Positions 29,471-38,557 of a stretch of DNA of 64,000 bases are shown here, one piece after another. Numbering within the stretch: the first letter of the stretch is position 1; each line of letters starts with the position of its first letter. The stretch is taken from the NCBI GenBank assembly GCA_030426805.1, contig JAUHXU010000001.1, positions 418,501-482,500 on the forward strand. Direction: 5' to 3'. This DNA is from a bacterium (GTDB taxonomy: Bacteria; Planctomycetota; JAFGQW01). A program made the translations under genes and the position numbers. The notes under the pieces were generated by a model. The model was not told the DNA's origin and made no database searches. It was given only the letters and a program-made list of their open reading frames with translations.

Positions 29471-30861
29471 TTCGGTTCCTCCTTTATGGCGGCGCCCCTT
29501 TCGAGTGGTCGTCCGACGAGTTGCTCGACGGCGGCGACTCCGATCGCGTGGTCGGCGACCGCGCGGTCGTACGACAGCCGGAACTCGAGCAGGATCCGCT
29601 CGGCATCGATCAAGTCCAGGAAGTCGACACGCTCGGCCGCATAGGCCTCCTGCGTGGCGCCGAGTGATTGATCCGCCTTGGGGATCAGCGTATCCCTGTA
29701 CAGGTCGATCTTGCGCTCCGCGTCACGCACGTCGTACAACGCCTTCTTCAGACGCGCGAGCAGTCGATTCTCCTGCTCGGTCCTTTCCCGGCGCGCCGCG
29801 ACTTCTCGCGCGCGGCCCTCGTCCACTCCCGCGCGAAGCTTGTCGAACCAGATCGGAAGCGTGAGCGACAGGCCCGCGACGATCGGATCCCTGCCACTGC
29901 CGCGAACACCGGGCATGACTGCGGTGTCGGTGTCGATGTACTCGAGTGCCAGCGTGAAGTCGGGGTAGTACTGCTTCTTCGCCAGCTCAGTCGCTTTCTG
30001 CGCTTTCACAGTCAGTGCATCGATGGCTCTCAACTCCGGGTTCGACTCGCGCAGCCACTGAAGCACGGCCTGATCATCGAGAACGATCTCCTCGGTGGGA
30101 ATCGGCCTCGGCCATGGGAGCGGCGAATCCGGCGCGCGACTCAACGCGGCGTTCAGGCGAGCGCGAATCGGCCCGCTCAAGTCCTCGAGCGTTCGCAGCC
30201 GATCTTCGAGCTTCCCCAACTCCACCTGCGCCTTGATGATGTCGGGGTGGCTCGCGAGGTTCGCCTTGTATCGCGTACGCGCGACCTCCTCGAAGTACTT
30301 GACCAGTTCGATGTTCTCGCGCGTGATCGCGACCGCCCGGCCGAGGTATGCCAGCTCGTGATACGCCTGCTTGACGCGATAGAACACGTCAAGTTTCGCG
30401 GCTTCGTAGCGCTCGCGGGCGGAGTTCGACTCCTGAAGAGCGACCTCCCCGGCGAGCCCGAGCTTACCGAACCACGGGAACGCCTGCGCCAACGCGACTT
30501 TCTGCTCCTGCGGGCCTACTCTTGTCTCCACTTCGCGGATGAAGTACGCGTACGTGAACCTCGGGTCCGGCAACGCGCGAACCTGCGGGACCCGGAGCAA
30601 CGCCGCCTTCCAGCGGTTGAACGCGGCCTCGAGGCCCGCGTTGTTCAGACTTGCATACACTAGGTAATCGTCGAGCCCGGAGTGCTCTCCAAGTTCGGGT
30701 AGCGCCCGGCGCTCGGAGCCGGCTCCGCCACCGTAGACGGACCGCTCGATCGAGCGCATTGCATCGACCGCGTCGCGTTCACCGCCCGACGACGCCGCGC
30801 AGCCGCCCAACACCCCGACCACGACCACGACCAGTATCGTCGCTACTCGATAGCGCAACAT
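29467..30861 (-). CDS. cusC: TolC/CusC-like outer-membrane efflux lipoprotein
   Basis: A 464-residue protein with a lipobox (VLGGC, Cys21). Two long coiled-coil repeats of the outer-membrane factor family appear around AFPWFGKLGLAGE...LAYLGRAVAITRENIEL and again around IWFDKLRAGVDEGRAREV. It forms the outer-membrane tunnel for the adaptor and RND pump encoded next. The stop overlaps the adaptor GTG. The response-regulator gene stop lies 78 bases upstream, so it may be cotranscribed with that gene. Confidence 0.88.
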   Translation of the reverse strand: MLRYRVATILVVVVVGVLGGCAASSGGERDAVDAMRSIERSVYGGGAGSERRALPELGEHSGLDDYLVYASLNNAGLEAAFNRWKAALLRVPQVRALPDPRFTYAYFIREVETRVGPQEQKVALAQAFPWFGKLGLAGEVALQESNSARERYEAAKLDVFYRVKQAYHELAYLGRAVAITRENIELVKYFEEVARTRYKANLASHPDIIKAQVELGKLEDRLRTLEDLSGPIRARLNAALSRAPDSPLPWPRPIPTEEIVLDDQAVLQWLRESNPELRAIDALTVKAQKATELAKKQYYPDFTLALEYIDTDTAVMPGVRGSGRDPIVAGLSLTLPIWFDKLRAGVDEGRAREVAARRERTEQENRLLARLKKALYDVRDAERKIDLYRDTLIPKADQSLGATQEAYAAERVDFLDLIDAERILLEFRLSYDRAVADHAIGVAAVEQLVGRPLERGAAIKEEPK

Positions 30862-30939
30862 TCGGCTCCACTCCTGGGCTCGGGGTCTATCCTGCGACGC
30901 ACTCCGGACACCTCTCGACGAGCGTTCGGGATCTCCTGA

Positions 30940-31332
30940 TCATCCATCCGCCCTCTCGCCTTCGCACTCGGGGCCCCATCGCCCTTCGACGAGCCCGCAC
31001 AAGCGATCGAAGCTCAGCGGCTTGGGAAGGAGATCGTGAGCCCCCAGTCGCTCGATGTCCCGCTTCCTCAGTTCCTCGATGTGACCGGTCACGACGATCA
31101 CGTGGCACGTCGCCGGAAGTCGCTTCCTCAGTCGTCGCAAGACCTCGTCTCCATTCATCCCGGGCATCGCGTAGTCCAACACCAACACCTCCGGTGGGTG
31201 CTCGACGATCACTTCGCACGCTGACGCCGGGTCAGCCACGCAGGTCACGTCGTGCCCGCGCGACGAGAGAAGAATCTCGAGGCTGCGAGCGAGCGCACAG
31301 TCGTCATCGAGAATCGTGATCCGCCGGTGCAT
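30940..31332 (-). CDS. Single-domain response regulator
   Basis: The 130-residue protein is a lone receiver domain: ITILDDDCALA with the acidic pocket, phosphorylated Asp in VLVLDYAMPGMNGDE, conserved Thr in VIVVTGH and Lys in LLPKPLSF. There is no output domain, so it acts through protein contacts or phosphate shuttling. ATG 31332 is chosen because the domain begins two residues later. A sigma54-type promoter lies 27 bases upstream. It precedes the Cus-like operon and may share its transcript. Confidence 0.85.
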   Translation of the reverse strand: MHRRITILDDDCALARSLEILLSSRGHDVTCVADPASACEVIVEHPPEVLVLDYAMPGMNGDEVLRRLRKRLPATCHVIVVTGHIEELRKRDIERLGAHDLLPKPLSFDRLCGLVEGRWGPECEGERADG

Positions 31333-31358
31333 GGCTCTGGTCCTCGCACCAGCGGACA

Positions 31359-31372
31359 GCAATCGCCGTACC
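31359..31372 (-). promoter_or_regulatory. sigma54 (-24/-12) promoter candidate for the response regulator/Cus operon
   Basis: On the minus strand the sequence GGTACGGCGATTGC has GG and GC ten bases apart and matches GG-ACG----TTGC of the sigma54 consensus. It lies 27 bases before ATG 31332. Confidence 0.55.
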
Positions 31373-31477
31373 GTCTTCAGGAGAACGACCTCGAAACCGG
31401 CCACCGCGGGCATGTGCAACCGAACGGAAGCGCGCGAGCATCGTGATCAGCTCCGGTCGAGCACCGGACCCGCCGAC

Positions 31478-31493
31478 CGGCACGTTTGTTGCG
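31478..31493 (+). promoter_or_regulatory. sigma54 (-24/-12) promoter of the lipoprotein/LOG/HEAT cluster
   Basis: CGGCACGTTTGTTGCG is almost the textbook consensus TGGCACGN4TTGCW, with only the first T replaced. GG and GC are ten bases apart. It lies about 37 bases before the start codon at 31530, leaving room for the transcription start and the AAGGAGG ribosome site. It is divergent from the sigma54 box at 31359-31372. Confidence 0.75.
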
Positions 31494-31529
31494 GACAGAT
31501 GCACATCACTCAGTTCAAGGAGGAACATC

Positions 31530-31856
31530 ATGAGTACTCGAATCCTGCTCGCAGGCGCATTGGCCATTGCGATCGCACTAGCCGCAGGCTGTGCCTCGCC
31601 TCCGCCATACAGTGATTCGTTCAACGAAGCTCTCGCCTCGGCAAGAGCGAACGGGGTCGCGGAAGTCACCGGTTGGTACTGGATCTGCTCGGTTGAATTG
31701 GACCAGGCGTACAATTGCCCCCGCCCCCGAGGACCGGTCCAAACCACGAAGGAGGCCGCCGAACGCGGACTTGCGGAACACCTTCGCGAGCACCCGGAGC
31801 ACGCCAAGGCAAACGGAGCCACGGTGAAGTCGGTCCGGGTGAGCACAACGGAGTAG
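31530..31856 (+). CDS. Small lipoprotein of unknown function
   Basis: A 108-residue protein with a signal peptide and lipobox (IALAAGC, Cys21). The mature part contains GWYWICSVELDQAYNCPRP with two cysteines, and a helical C-terminus. AAGGAGG stands before ATG 31530. It is the first gene behind a near-perfect sigma54 promoter in the island, so it is probably induced by the ZraR-like activator at 38558. By position it may be a periplasmic metal-stress protein, but I know no family for it. Confidence 0.75.
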   Translation: MSTRILLAGALAIAIALAAGCASPPPYSDSFNEALASARANGVAEVTGWYWICSVELDQAYNCPRPRGPVQTTKEAAERGLAEHLREHPEHAKANGATVKSVRVSTTE

Positions 31857-31907
31857 TGACTCAACGGGTCACATCCCGACGAAGGGTGTGACTGGACGGG
31901 TTACAAG

Positions 31908-32744
31908 ATGGCGCTGAAGAACGTGGCCAACCAGACCGTGACCGACGGCGCTGGCGAAGCGGAGTTCCGATCCGACGAGTCCTGCGCCTTCGGGCACCTC
32001 GCCTGGGGCGACTACCCGGAGCCCGACGACCGCCGGCGATTGCTCGCCGGACCGGAGAGTCGTTGGCGAGAGTGGTGCCGTATCGGACGCATTCTCCGGG
32101 AACTCGCAAGGGGTTTCCGGACGTTTCGGGCGCTGTCGCCGTGCGTCACCGTGTTCGGCTCCGCTCGTTTCACTGAAGATCACCGATACTATGCGATGGC
32201 GCGAACGCTCGGTCACCGCCTGGCGGAAGCAAAGATGACGGTAATGACCGGCGGCGGTCCCGGGATCATGGAAGCGGCGAACCGCGGCGCCACGGATCGC
32301 GGCGGTTTGTCGATCGGCTGCAACATCGAGCTACCTGCCGAGCAGCATCCGAATCCGTACCTCGATCAGTGGCTGGACTTTCGGTACTTCTTCGTTCGCA
32401 AGGTAATGCTCGTCCGATACAGCTGCGCATACATCGCGTTCCCCGGTGGCGTCGGCACGATGGACGAGGTGTTCGAAGCGGCGACACTCATCCAAACCGG
32501 CAAGATCCTCGACTTCCCGTTGATCTTGATCGGCGTGGACTACTGGCGCCCGCTGCAGCGCTTCCTGACCACACGCTCGCTCGCACACGGAGCAATCTCC
32601 GAGTCCGATGTACGGAGAATCGTCATTACGGACGATCTCGACGCCGCAGTTGGCTGCGTGTTGTCCTGTGCCGAACGACGTTTCGGTTTCAACGTTCAGT
32701 CCCAGGAGCCCGCCGACCGGAAGGAGATTGCTAATGCTCGATGA
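31908..32744 (+). CDS. LOG-family (TIGR00730-like) Rossmann-fold nucleotide phosphoribohydrolase
   Basis: The 278-residue protein has the lysine-decarboxylase-like/LOG fold: VTVFGSAR, MTGGGPGIMEAANRGA, and the signature PGGVGTMDEVFEA. Family members cleave nucleoside monophosphates, for example cytokinin riboside phosphate or other NMPs, to base and ribose phosphate. The N-terminal 70 residues are an extra helical region. The next gene (32734) overlaps its end. The genes at 31908 to 36031 are closely spaced and may form one unit with the lipoprotein. Why a LOG protein travels with metal genes is unclear. Confidence 0.85.
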   Translation: MALKNVANQTVTDGAGEAEFRSDESCAFGHLAWGDYPEPDDRRRLLAGPESRWREWCRIGRILRELARGFRTFRALSPCVTVFGSARFTEDHRYYAMARTLGHRLAEAKMTVMTGGGPGIMEAANRGATDRGGLSIGCNIELPAEQHPNPYLDQWLDFRYFFVRKVMLVRYSCAYIAFPGGVGTMDEVFEAATLIQTGKILDFPLILIGVDYWRPLQRFLTTRSLAHGAISESDVRRIVITDDLDAAVGCVLSCAERRFGFNVQSQEPADRKEIANAR

Positions 32745-33432
32745 CGCCCCGAGTTTCGAGAACCGAGTGGTTGATCTGATCCGCGAGCACAAGGCGCTCG
32801 AGCGCGAATGCGTCAATCGGACAGTTCGCGCACTCGACGAGTCTATGGAACGCAGACGCGAGTTCGACGCGACCGCCGCGGGCTTGATCGAGAGTGTCGT
32901 CCTCCCGCGACTCAGATTCCTCGGCCAGCAACTCGACGAGAGTCTGGAGCCGACACACCCGCGACCACGCGAAGCGTTGCTCGCCGTCCCGCGGAGCAGG
33001 CAACGCCCAGTCTCGGGAACCGTGACGGTACGATTCGTCTTCGAGCAAGGAAGCTCGGCCACACACGTAGCCGTCGACGTACTCATTGTCCCGGTTCTGA
33101 CAGCGTACGAGCGCCAATACCACCTCCCGCTCGGCGAGGGCGACCCAGACGCCGCTCGTGTGGCCGTGTTCCTCGAAGAAGCGCTTCTCGGCTTCGTGGT
33201 TGACTATTTTCGTGCGGCCTCTCCGGATGCCCCACACGTCGACAGCGGCGAAGTCGTCGATCCAGTGTGCGGCATGTCGGTCAACAGTCGAGAGACCCCG
33301 TTCATGACCCGCCACAGAACCAAGGCCTACTACTTTTGTGTTCGCGAGTGCTTGGAGGCGTTCGAGGGCAACCCCGAGCGATACATCCACCGTACGCGCT
33401 CGGACATTGAACGAGGAAAACGCTACCCATGA
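32734..33432 (+). CDS. YHS-domain protein of unknown function
   Basis: A 232-residue protein. Residues 1-170 are largely helical, without a known signature. The C-terminus holds a YHS metal-binding domain (VDPVCGMSVNSRETP, YYFCVRECLEAFEGNPERY) like those on copper ATPases. ATG 32734 follows AAGGAG and overlaps the LOG gene by eleven bases. Its stop overlaps the HEAT gene start (ATGA). No signal peptide is visible, so it probably acts in the cytosol as a metal chaperone or sensor. Confidence 0.8.
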   Translation: MLDDAPSFENRVVDLIREHKALERECVNRTVRALDESMERRREFDATAAGLIESVVLPRLRFLGQQLDESLEPTHPRPREALLAVPRSRQRPVSGTVTVRFVFEQGSSATHVAVDVLIVPVLTAYERQYHLPLGEGDPDAARVAVFLEEALLGFVVDYFRAASPDAPHVDSGEVVDPVCGMSVNSRETPFMTRHRTKAYYFCVRECLEAFEGNPERYIHRTRSDIERGKRYP

Positions 33433-35297
33433 TTCCCCGCATGCCAGCCGCCGGCGCCACCTTGTGGATCTTCCTGCTTGTTGCCGCGATTGACGCTCAG
33501 GTGGGCCGCGGTGTCCTCGATCCGATCAGCGCCGTGGTCGACCGCGGACGCTACACCCGGCTGTTTGGTAATCGATCCACGTCCGGTCTCGACTCGAGTT
33601 GGGAGGTGTGGTGGGAGCTGAACAAGGACCAGTACCTGGATCTCACCAATCGCGGATCACGCGTCATGAGCGAAAGCCACGAGGTGTTTCTCGGGCGGCG
33701 CGCCCGAAGCGCCCCTGCGAGGCGACCGTTCGGCGACGACGATCGACGACAGCAGGTCATCGACGCGCTCCATGCGAGCCTTGACGACAAGCAGGAAGCC
33801 GTTCGCGCCGCCGCCGCCTATTCTCTCGGCATGCTGGGGAAGTTCTGTCCGTCTCACTGCTTCCCACGCCTGATCAAGGCGCTGTCGGATCGAAGCTCGC
33901 GCGTGAAGGACGTCGTGATCATCGCCCTGGGTCTGTCGGAGAGCGAGATCGCGCATGAACCGCTGATGAGTATCTTCCGAGGTGGCAAGAGCGGCGCCCG
34001 ACTGCTCGGCCTCAGCAAGGTCACCGACCGGCGACGCGCGCTGGCTGCGATCGGTCTGGGGCTCACCCGGGACACAAAGGCACTCGGGCCGCTCGCCGAA
34101 GCGGCACTCGCACGCCGAGAGAACCGAGATGTCAGGGCAGCATCCATCCTCGCGCTCGGCCTGCTCGGTCGGCCGGAGGCGATGCCGGCACTCGACAAGC
34201 TGATCGCGGCGCGCCGAACCCAGGTCCAGCTCCGCGCGCTCGCGGTTACCTCGTTGGGGCGAATCGGCTGCGACGGGTGCCTTCGTACGATCGGCGACGC
34301 GTTGAACCATCGACACCTCGAGGTGCGTCGCGCGGCGGTATTGACGCTCGGCCGCCTTCGTCCGATGACGCCGGCACTCGACCGCTTGAAGGAGATCGAG
34401 GAACGGATCGCCAGCGCAGACGCCCGAAGCGAGGTCGCGGCCCTGCGCGAAGAAGCACAGTCCCTGCAAGCCCGCGCCGCCGATGAGACGTCCAAGGCGC
34501 GAGCATTTCGAGTCGACGCGCGAAAATGGCTAGCCGCATCCGCAACGCGGGACGTCTACGAGGTGCGCACCCTGGCCACCGTCGCACTAGGCCAGGTCGG
34601 TGCGGATGAAGATATGGACCTTCTCGTCGAGCTGCTGTTCGGCTCGAACCAGGAGATCCGGAACTTCGCCGCACTCGCCATCGGGATCCTCGGTCGCCGC
34701 GGTCACGATCCGGGTGGATTCGGGTACCAGGCATTGACGCGAACGCTCAAGCGGGAGCGCCGCCTCGAGAAGATTGCGTCCTTGGGAATCGCCCTCGGAA
34801 TCTATGGAAAGCGAGATGCCGCCAAGCTCATTCGCGCTCGCATTCGCAAACGCTCCGACCCCTTGCTTCGCTCCTACCTGACGCTCGCGCTCGGTATGCT
34901 CGGCGACCCAGAGGGTCAAGATCGCGTGGTCTACACACTCCTCCGCGCGCGCAACGCCGACGAGCTCCAGAACGCCGCGGAGGGCCTCGTTCTGATGCGA
35001 CCTGGGGCCGAGACGGTCGAGCAGCTCCGCCGAGTGCTCGCCAAGTCTCGCGATCGCTACGAGCGGATCGGAGCCGGTGTCGGACTCGCGTTCCTCGGCG
35101 ATCCAGTCGATCTGAAGGCACTCGCTGACTTCGCACGGAACACGAAGAACCCGCAAGACGCACGCGCATTCGTCCTCGAGGGCTTGGGAGTCGCCGGCAA
35201 CGTCCGCGATCCGGATCCACTCGCCCGACTCGCCGCTGGCCACGACTTCTACGTCGGCATCGGCGCCGTCGACGCGGTGCTGTCACTGAAGTGGTAG
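33429..35297 (+). CDS. Exported HEAT-repeat protein
   Basis: A 622-residue protein with a hydrophobic N-terminal segment (LWIFLLVAAIDAQ) that looks like a signal peptide. From about residue 115 it is a chain of HEAT/PBS-lyase-type helical repeats, for example EAVRAAAAYSLGMLGKF, DVRAASILALGLLGRP and EVRRAAVLTLGRL. They are interrupted near 320-350 by a charged coiled coil. Such solenoids are protein-binding scaffolds. Both ends overlap neighbouring genes (ATGA with the YHS gene, GTG-TAG with the channel gene), so it is an integral part of this operon. Function unknown. Confidence 0.85.
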   Translation: MIPRMPAAGATLWIFLLVAAIDAQVGRGVLDPISAVVDRGRYTRLFGNRSTSGLDSSWEVWWELNKDQYLDLTNRGSRVMSESHEVFLGRRARSAPARRPFGDDDRRQQVIDALHASLDDKQEAVRAAAAYSLGMLGKFCPSHCFPRLIKALSDRSSRVKDVVIIALGLSESEIAHEPLMSIFRGGKSGARLLGLSKVTDRRRALAAIGLGLTRDTKALGPLAEAALARRENRDVRAASILALGLLGRPEAMPALDKLIAARRTQVQLRALAVTSLGRIGCDGCLRTIGDALNHRHLEVRRAAVLTLGRLRPMTPALDRLKEIEERIASADARSEVAALREEAQSLQARAADETSKARAFRVDARKWLAASATRDVYEVRTLATVALGQVGADEDMDLLVELLFGSNQEIRNFAALAIGILGRRGHDPGGFGYQALTRTLKRERRLEKIASLGIALGIYGKRDAAKLIRARIRKRSDPLLRSYLTLALGMLGDPEGQDRVVYTLLRARNADELQNAAEGLVLMRPGAETVEQLRRVLAKSRDRYERIGAGVGLAFLGDPVDLKALADFARNTKNPQDARAFVLEGLGVAGNVRDPDPLARLAAGHDFYVGIGAVDAVLSLKW

Positions 35298-36031
35298 GCG
35301 CGCGAGATCTCACTCAAGCTTCGGGCTCACGGGGATACCCCTACCGAAGTCTCGGCATCGCCCTCGTCACGCTGGCAGCGCTCTACCCCATCCTCGGCCT
35401 CGGCCACTTGGGCCTCACGATCTGGACGGTCGCCTTCTGGGGCGTGCTGGCCGCGAGCATCCATGCCACCAGCCGTCGGTCTCGTGCCAGAATCGTCGCT
35501 CGCGGACTGGGAGGCTTGGCTGTCGCGGCCAGCGTTGCTGGATTCCTCTGCTTCATGGCGCTTCCGGCACCCCACGCGTGGATTTCCCTCGCCGTCTACG
35601 TCGTGACACTGGTGTTTCTGCTCTTCGCAGCCGCGACAGTCCTCTGCGAGGTGCTCGTCGCCGATCGCGTGAGCGTAGATCACCTAGTGGGAGCGGCAAC
35701 CGGGTACGTGCTACTGGGACTCGCGTTTACCTACGCGTTCTTGGTCTTGGAGGCCGCCACCGGCGGACCGATTCTACTCGGGGCCGGTGAAGTCTGCGAC
35801 CGCATCGGCACGGTCTCGAGTGTGCGACTGGCGGATCACCTCTACTACAGCTTCGTCACGCTTACGACACTCGGCTTCGGTGACTTGACACCCGGCACAT
35901 TGGCGGCTCGGGTGCTCACAGGGGCCGAGGCCATCGCGGGGCAGTTGTTCTTGACAGTGCTGATCGCGCGCCTGATCGGTCTCCACGTCGTCCAAGCGAC
36001 GCGCGATGCGGCCCTTCGCGGACGGAGCTAA
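35291..36031 (+). CDS. Two-pore-helix potassium-type ion channel protein
   Basis: A 246-residue membrane protein with an N-terminal block of four hydrophobic segments. A pore module follows: a helix (YVLLGLAFTYAFLVL), then YYSFVTLTTLGFGDLTP, where TTLGFGD replaces the classical TVGYGD filter, then a last helix (AGQLFLTVLIARLIGLHV). The GFGD filter is common in bacterial Kch-like channels. No cytosolic RCK domain is attached. GTG 35291 overlaps the HEAT gene stop. Its role in a metal island might be ion homeostasis or membrane-potential response. Confidence 0.85.
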   Translation: MVGARDLTQASGSRGYPYRSLGIALVTLAALYPILGLGHLGLTIWTVAFWGVLAASIHATSRRSRARIVARGLGGLAVAASVAGFLCFMALPAPHAWISLAVYVVTLVFLLFAAATVLCEVLVADRVSVDHLVGAATGYVLLGLAFTYAFLVLEAATGGPILLGAGEVCDRIGTVSSVRLADHLYYSFVTLTTLGFGDLTPGTLAARVLTGAEAIAGQLFLTVLIARLIGLHVVQATRDAALRGRS

Positions 36032-36069
36032 TCATGCGATCCGCGCAGGCAGCGCTGTCCAGCGAGCGA

Positions 36070-36807
36070 TCAGTGATCGTGCTTCCCGCCGTGCTGATGG
36101 GGCGCATGGCTTCGCCGCGCCGGAGCAACGGGCTTGCCGAGCTCGGCCAAGTACTTCAACGATTCCCGGCGCAAGCGCTTGACGCAGCCCTTGCAGCAGA
36201 GCCGCACGAGGCGATTCGCGAGGACGACCTCGAACGGTTTTCCCATGCTTCCGAGTTTCTCGCCGGAGACCACGCATGTATCACGAGGGTACTTCGCACG
36301 CTGCGACTTGATGATCACCTGGTTGAGGATTGCGAGATACCTGGCCGGGCTCGCCTTGAACTTCCTGGCGCACTTCTTGCAGCACACTCGCACGAGCCGA
36401 TTTCCGTGGACAAGATCGATCGGCTTGCAGTCGTCGCACTCCAGAGCGTCCCCCATCACGATGCACTGGTTGGTCGGATAGGACGGTCTCTGCAACTTCA
36501 CGATTGCCGCATCGAGCTTGGCGAGATACTCCGCTGCGTTCTGCACGAACCTCGGGATACACCCGCGGCAGCAGAACCGAACCTCGCGTCCCTTGTAGGA
36601 GTGAATCACCGGCTCGGCCATACTGCCGAGCTTCTTCCCGGAGACGGGGCAAGTGAGGAGCGGATATGGATCGCCACCCCTTGTCCGCCGGTCACCGTCG
36701 GGTTGTGCGCCTGCGACTTGCGGCGACGGAGCCACTGCGACGAGCAGAAGCGCGACTGCGGTAATGCACCACACGCCACTCGTGCAACGCCGTGTGAGTT
36801 GATTCAT
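36070..36807 (-). CDS. Exported triple-TRASH metal-binding protein with His-rich tail
   Basis: The 245-residue protein has a signal peptide (residues 1-34). Three tandem copies of a TRASH/YHS-like unit of about 56 residues follow: LTCPVSGKKL with FCCRGC, NQCIVMGDAL with VCCKKC, and DTCVVSGEKL with LCCKGC. Each copy ends in a helix with the pattern xYLAxL. The tail HAPHQHGGKHDH is histidine-rich. Each unit could hold one metal ion in the periplasm. A sigma54 promoter lies 56 bases upstream, and the divergent neighbour is the sensor kinase. A ZraP-like role (periplasmic metal buffer of a ZraSR-like system) is a reasonable inference. Confidence 0.85.
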   Translation of the reverse strand: MNQLTRRCTSGVWCITAVALLLVAVAPSPQVAGAQPDGDRRTRGGDPYPLLTCPVSGKKLGSMAEPVIHSYKGREVRFCCRGCIPRFVQNAAEYLAKLDAAIVKLQRPSYPTNQCIVMGDALECDDCKPIDLVHGNRLVRVCCKKCARKFKASPARYLAILNQVIIKSQRAKYPRDTCVVSGEKLGSMGKPFEVVLANRLVRLCCKGCVKRLRRESLKYLAELGKPVAPARRSHAPHQHGGKHDH

Positions 36808-36862
36808 CTTGGGTTCCTCCGTTCAGGGCGCCGAAGCGGCGCTGTAATGCCCGACTCACGTC

Positions 36863-36876
36863 GCAATCACCATGCC
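36863..36876 (-). promoter_or_regulatory. sigma54 (-24/-12) promoter of the triple-TRASH gene
   Basis: On the minus strand GGCATGGTGATTGC keeps GGCA and TTGC with GG and GC ten bases apart. It lies 56 bases before ATG 36807. A 7-bp inverted repeat (TGCTCGA at 36912 and TCGAGCA at 36938) upstream could be part of an enhancer for the neighbouring activator. Confidence 0.65.
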
Positions 36877-37061
36877 GAACGACAGCGGCAGCGAGTCGGC
36901 TGCGCGTTGTTTGCTCGAGCCGGCGGGAGTGCGATAATCGAGCAGGCAGACGCAGCGCCAACAAGGACCGCTGTGACTCGCTCCGTTACGCGATGTGACC
37001 CGCAGAGTCACCGGGTCCCCAAACATCACTCAGCTTGCCGAACCGGAAGGATCGCTGCGCC

Positions 37062-38543
37062 GTGAAGCCAGAACCCACCGGCTGTCCCCCGCGAAACGTG
37101 ATCGCACGTCAGCTCGCGGTCGGCTTCGGTCTCGTCTCCGCGGTCGCGGTCATCATGTGCGGCATGCTGCTGTGGAAGATCGCCGAGGTTTCGGACTTCG
37201 TCCGCGACATGCGACAGGCCGAACGTGGAATCCGGGACAGCAGTCGGTTGAGCTCAGCGATCCGCGAGCAGTACATTCATCTCGCACATTCGGTTCTCGA
37301 GCCGGAGGTCGATCATCTCGGACACTACGAGGAGTGGAGACAACGCGTTCTCGAGGCTGTCGAACGACTCTCGCCCAACGCCCGCGATGCCAATCGCGAG
37401 CGACTGCGCAGGATCCAAGAAGCGAGCGCGGCCATGGACCGACTCTACAAGGCGGAGCTCCTTCCCGCGCTGCGACGCGACGATCTCCTGGCTGCAACCG
37501 ACGCGCACAATCGAGCCGAAGACGTGTCGGAACAGGCTTCCGGACTCGCCGACGAGGTCGAGTCTTCACTTGAGTTCGGGATGGCCGAGAGCCACACAGA
37601 TGCTACCCGCGCCACCACGTTCGGACTCATCGGCGGAGGACTCTGCGTCGCACTCGTCGTCGGACTGTCGATCGCATACACGATTCGCTTGCGGCGCTGG
37701 GTGCTCAAGCCGCTGGCGGCGCTGACGGAGGCGGCGCAGCAGTTCGGGTCGGGCGACTTCAGCGTACGCGTAGGTCAACTGGGCCGCGGCGAACTGCGAA
37801 CATTGGCTCAGGCGTTCGATCGCATGGTGGGTGAGCTAGCGCAGCGCGAGAGGCGACTCGTCGATAGCGAGCGCATGGCCGCTATCGGACAACTCGCTGC
37901 GGGCGTCGCACACGAAATGAACAACCCGATCGGAATCATCCGTGGATACCTGAAGACGATGAGCGACGAGTCCGACCCGGATGTGCTTCGACGCGAAGTG
38001 AGGATTCTGGACGAGGAAGCGTCCGCATGTCAGCGGATCGCGGATCAACTACTTACGTACGCACACATGCCACAGTTAGAGCGTGGATCGGTCTCCATGG
38101 TGCCGTTCCTGAACGAGGCGATTGAGCGGCTCGCCGAAACTCCCGAAGTCGCTGACCACCGCCTTGAGATCGATGCTGACCAAGGACAAGTCAACGCAGA
38201 CGCGACTCGACTCCGGCAGGTGATCGCGAACCTTGTCATCAACGCGGCACAGGCTTCTCCAAAGGGAACACCGATCCGACTGACGGGCAGAGCGCTGACG
38301 GACGGTGAATACGAGATCTCGGTCAGTGATCAGGGCTCAGGTATTCCCGCAGAACACCGCGGCACGATCTTTGAACCGTTCTTCTCACGGAGGTCCGGAG
38401 GGACGGGGCTCGGACTCGCGGTCTGCCAGGGGATCGTTCACGCGCACGGTGGCACGATCGTCGCCGAGACCAACGAACCGAGAGGCATGACGTTTCGAGT
38501 ACGGCTACCCATCGCCGCAACGCCGCGGAACAAGCCCCAGTAG
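37062..38543 (+). CDS. ZraS/NtrB-like membrane sensor histidine kinase
   Basis: The 493-residue kinase has a first membrane helix (about 15-38), a 145-residue helical periplasmic sensor, a second helix (188-208), a HAMP-like linker, and the HisKA motif GVAHEMNNP with His284. The HATPase lobe shows NLVINAAQASP, SDQGSGIP and GGTGLGLAV. The HE-x-N-NP form is typical of kinases paired with sigma54 activators (ZraS, AtoS). GTG 37062 is favoured by GGAAGG eleven bases upstream; TTG 37035 is possible. The regulator gene follows 14 bases downstream. Metal or envelope stress is the likely signal. Confidence 0.88.
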   Translation: MKPEPTGCPPRNVIARQLAVGFGLVSAVAVIMCGMLLWKIAEVSDFVRDMRQAERGIRDSSRLSSAIREQYIHLAHSVLEPEVDHLGHYEEWRQRVLEAVERLSPNARDANRERLRRIQEASAAMDRLYKAELLPALRRDDLLAATDAHNRAEDVSEQASGLADEVESSLEFGMAESHTDATRATTFGLIGGGLCVALVVGLSIAYTIRLRRWVLKPLAALTEAAQQFGSGDFSVRVGQLGRGELRTLAQAFDRMVGELAQRERRLVDSERMAAIGQLAAGVAHEMNNPIGIIRGYLKTMSDESDPDVLRREVRILDEEASACQRIADQLLTYAHMPQLERGSVSMVPFLNEAIERLAETPEVADHRLEIDADQGQVNADATRLRQVIANLVINAAQASPKGTPIRLTGRALTDGEYEISVSDQGSGIPAEHRGTIFEPFFSRRSGGTGLGLAVCQGIVHAHGGTIVAETNEPRGMTFRVRLPIAATPRNKPQ

Positions 38544-38557
38544 GAGGTGACCACGAC

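Noticed and set aside
36946..36959. A further sigma54-like site before the sensor kinase (GGCAGACGCAGCGC)
   Set aside because: GG and GC are correctly spaced but the TT before GC is missing and the match is weak.
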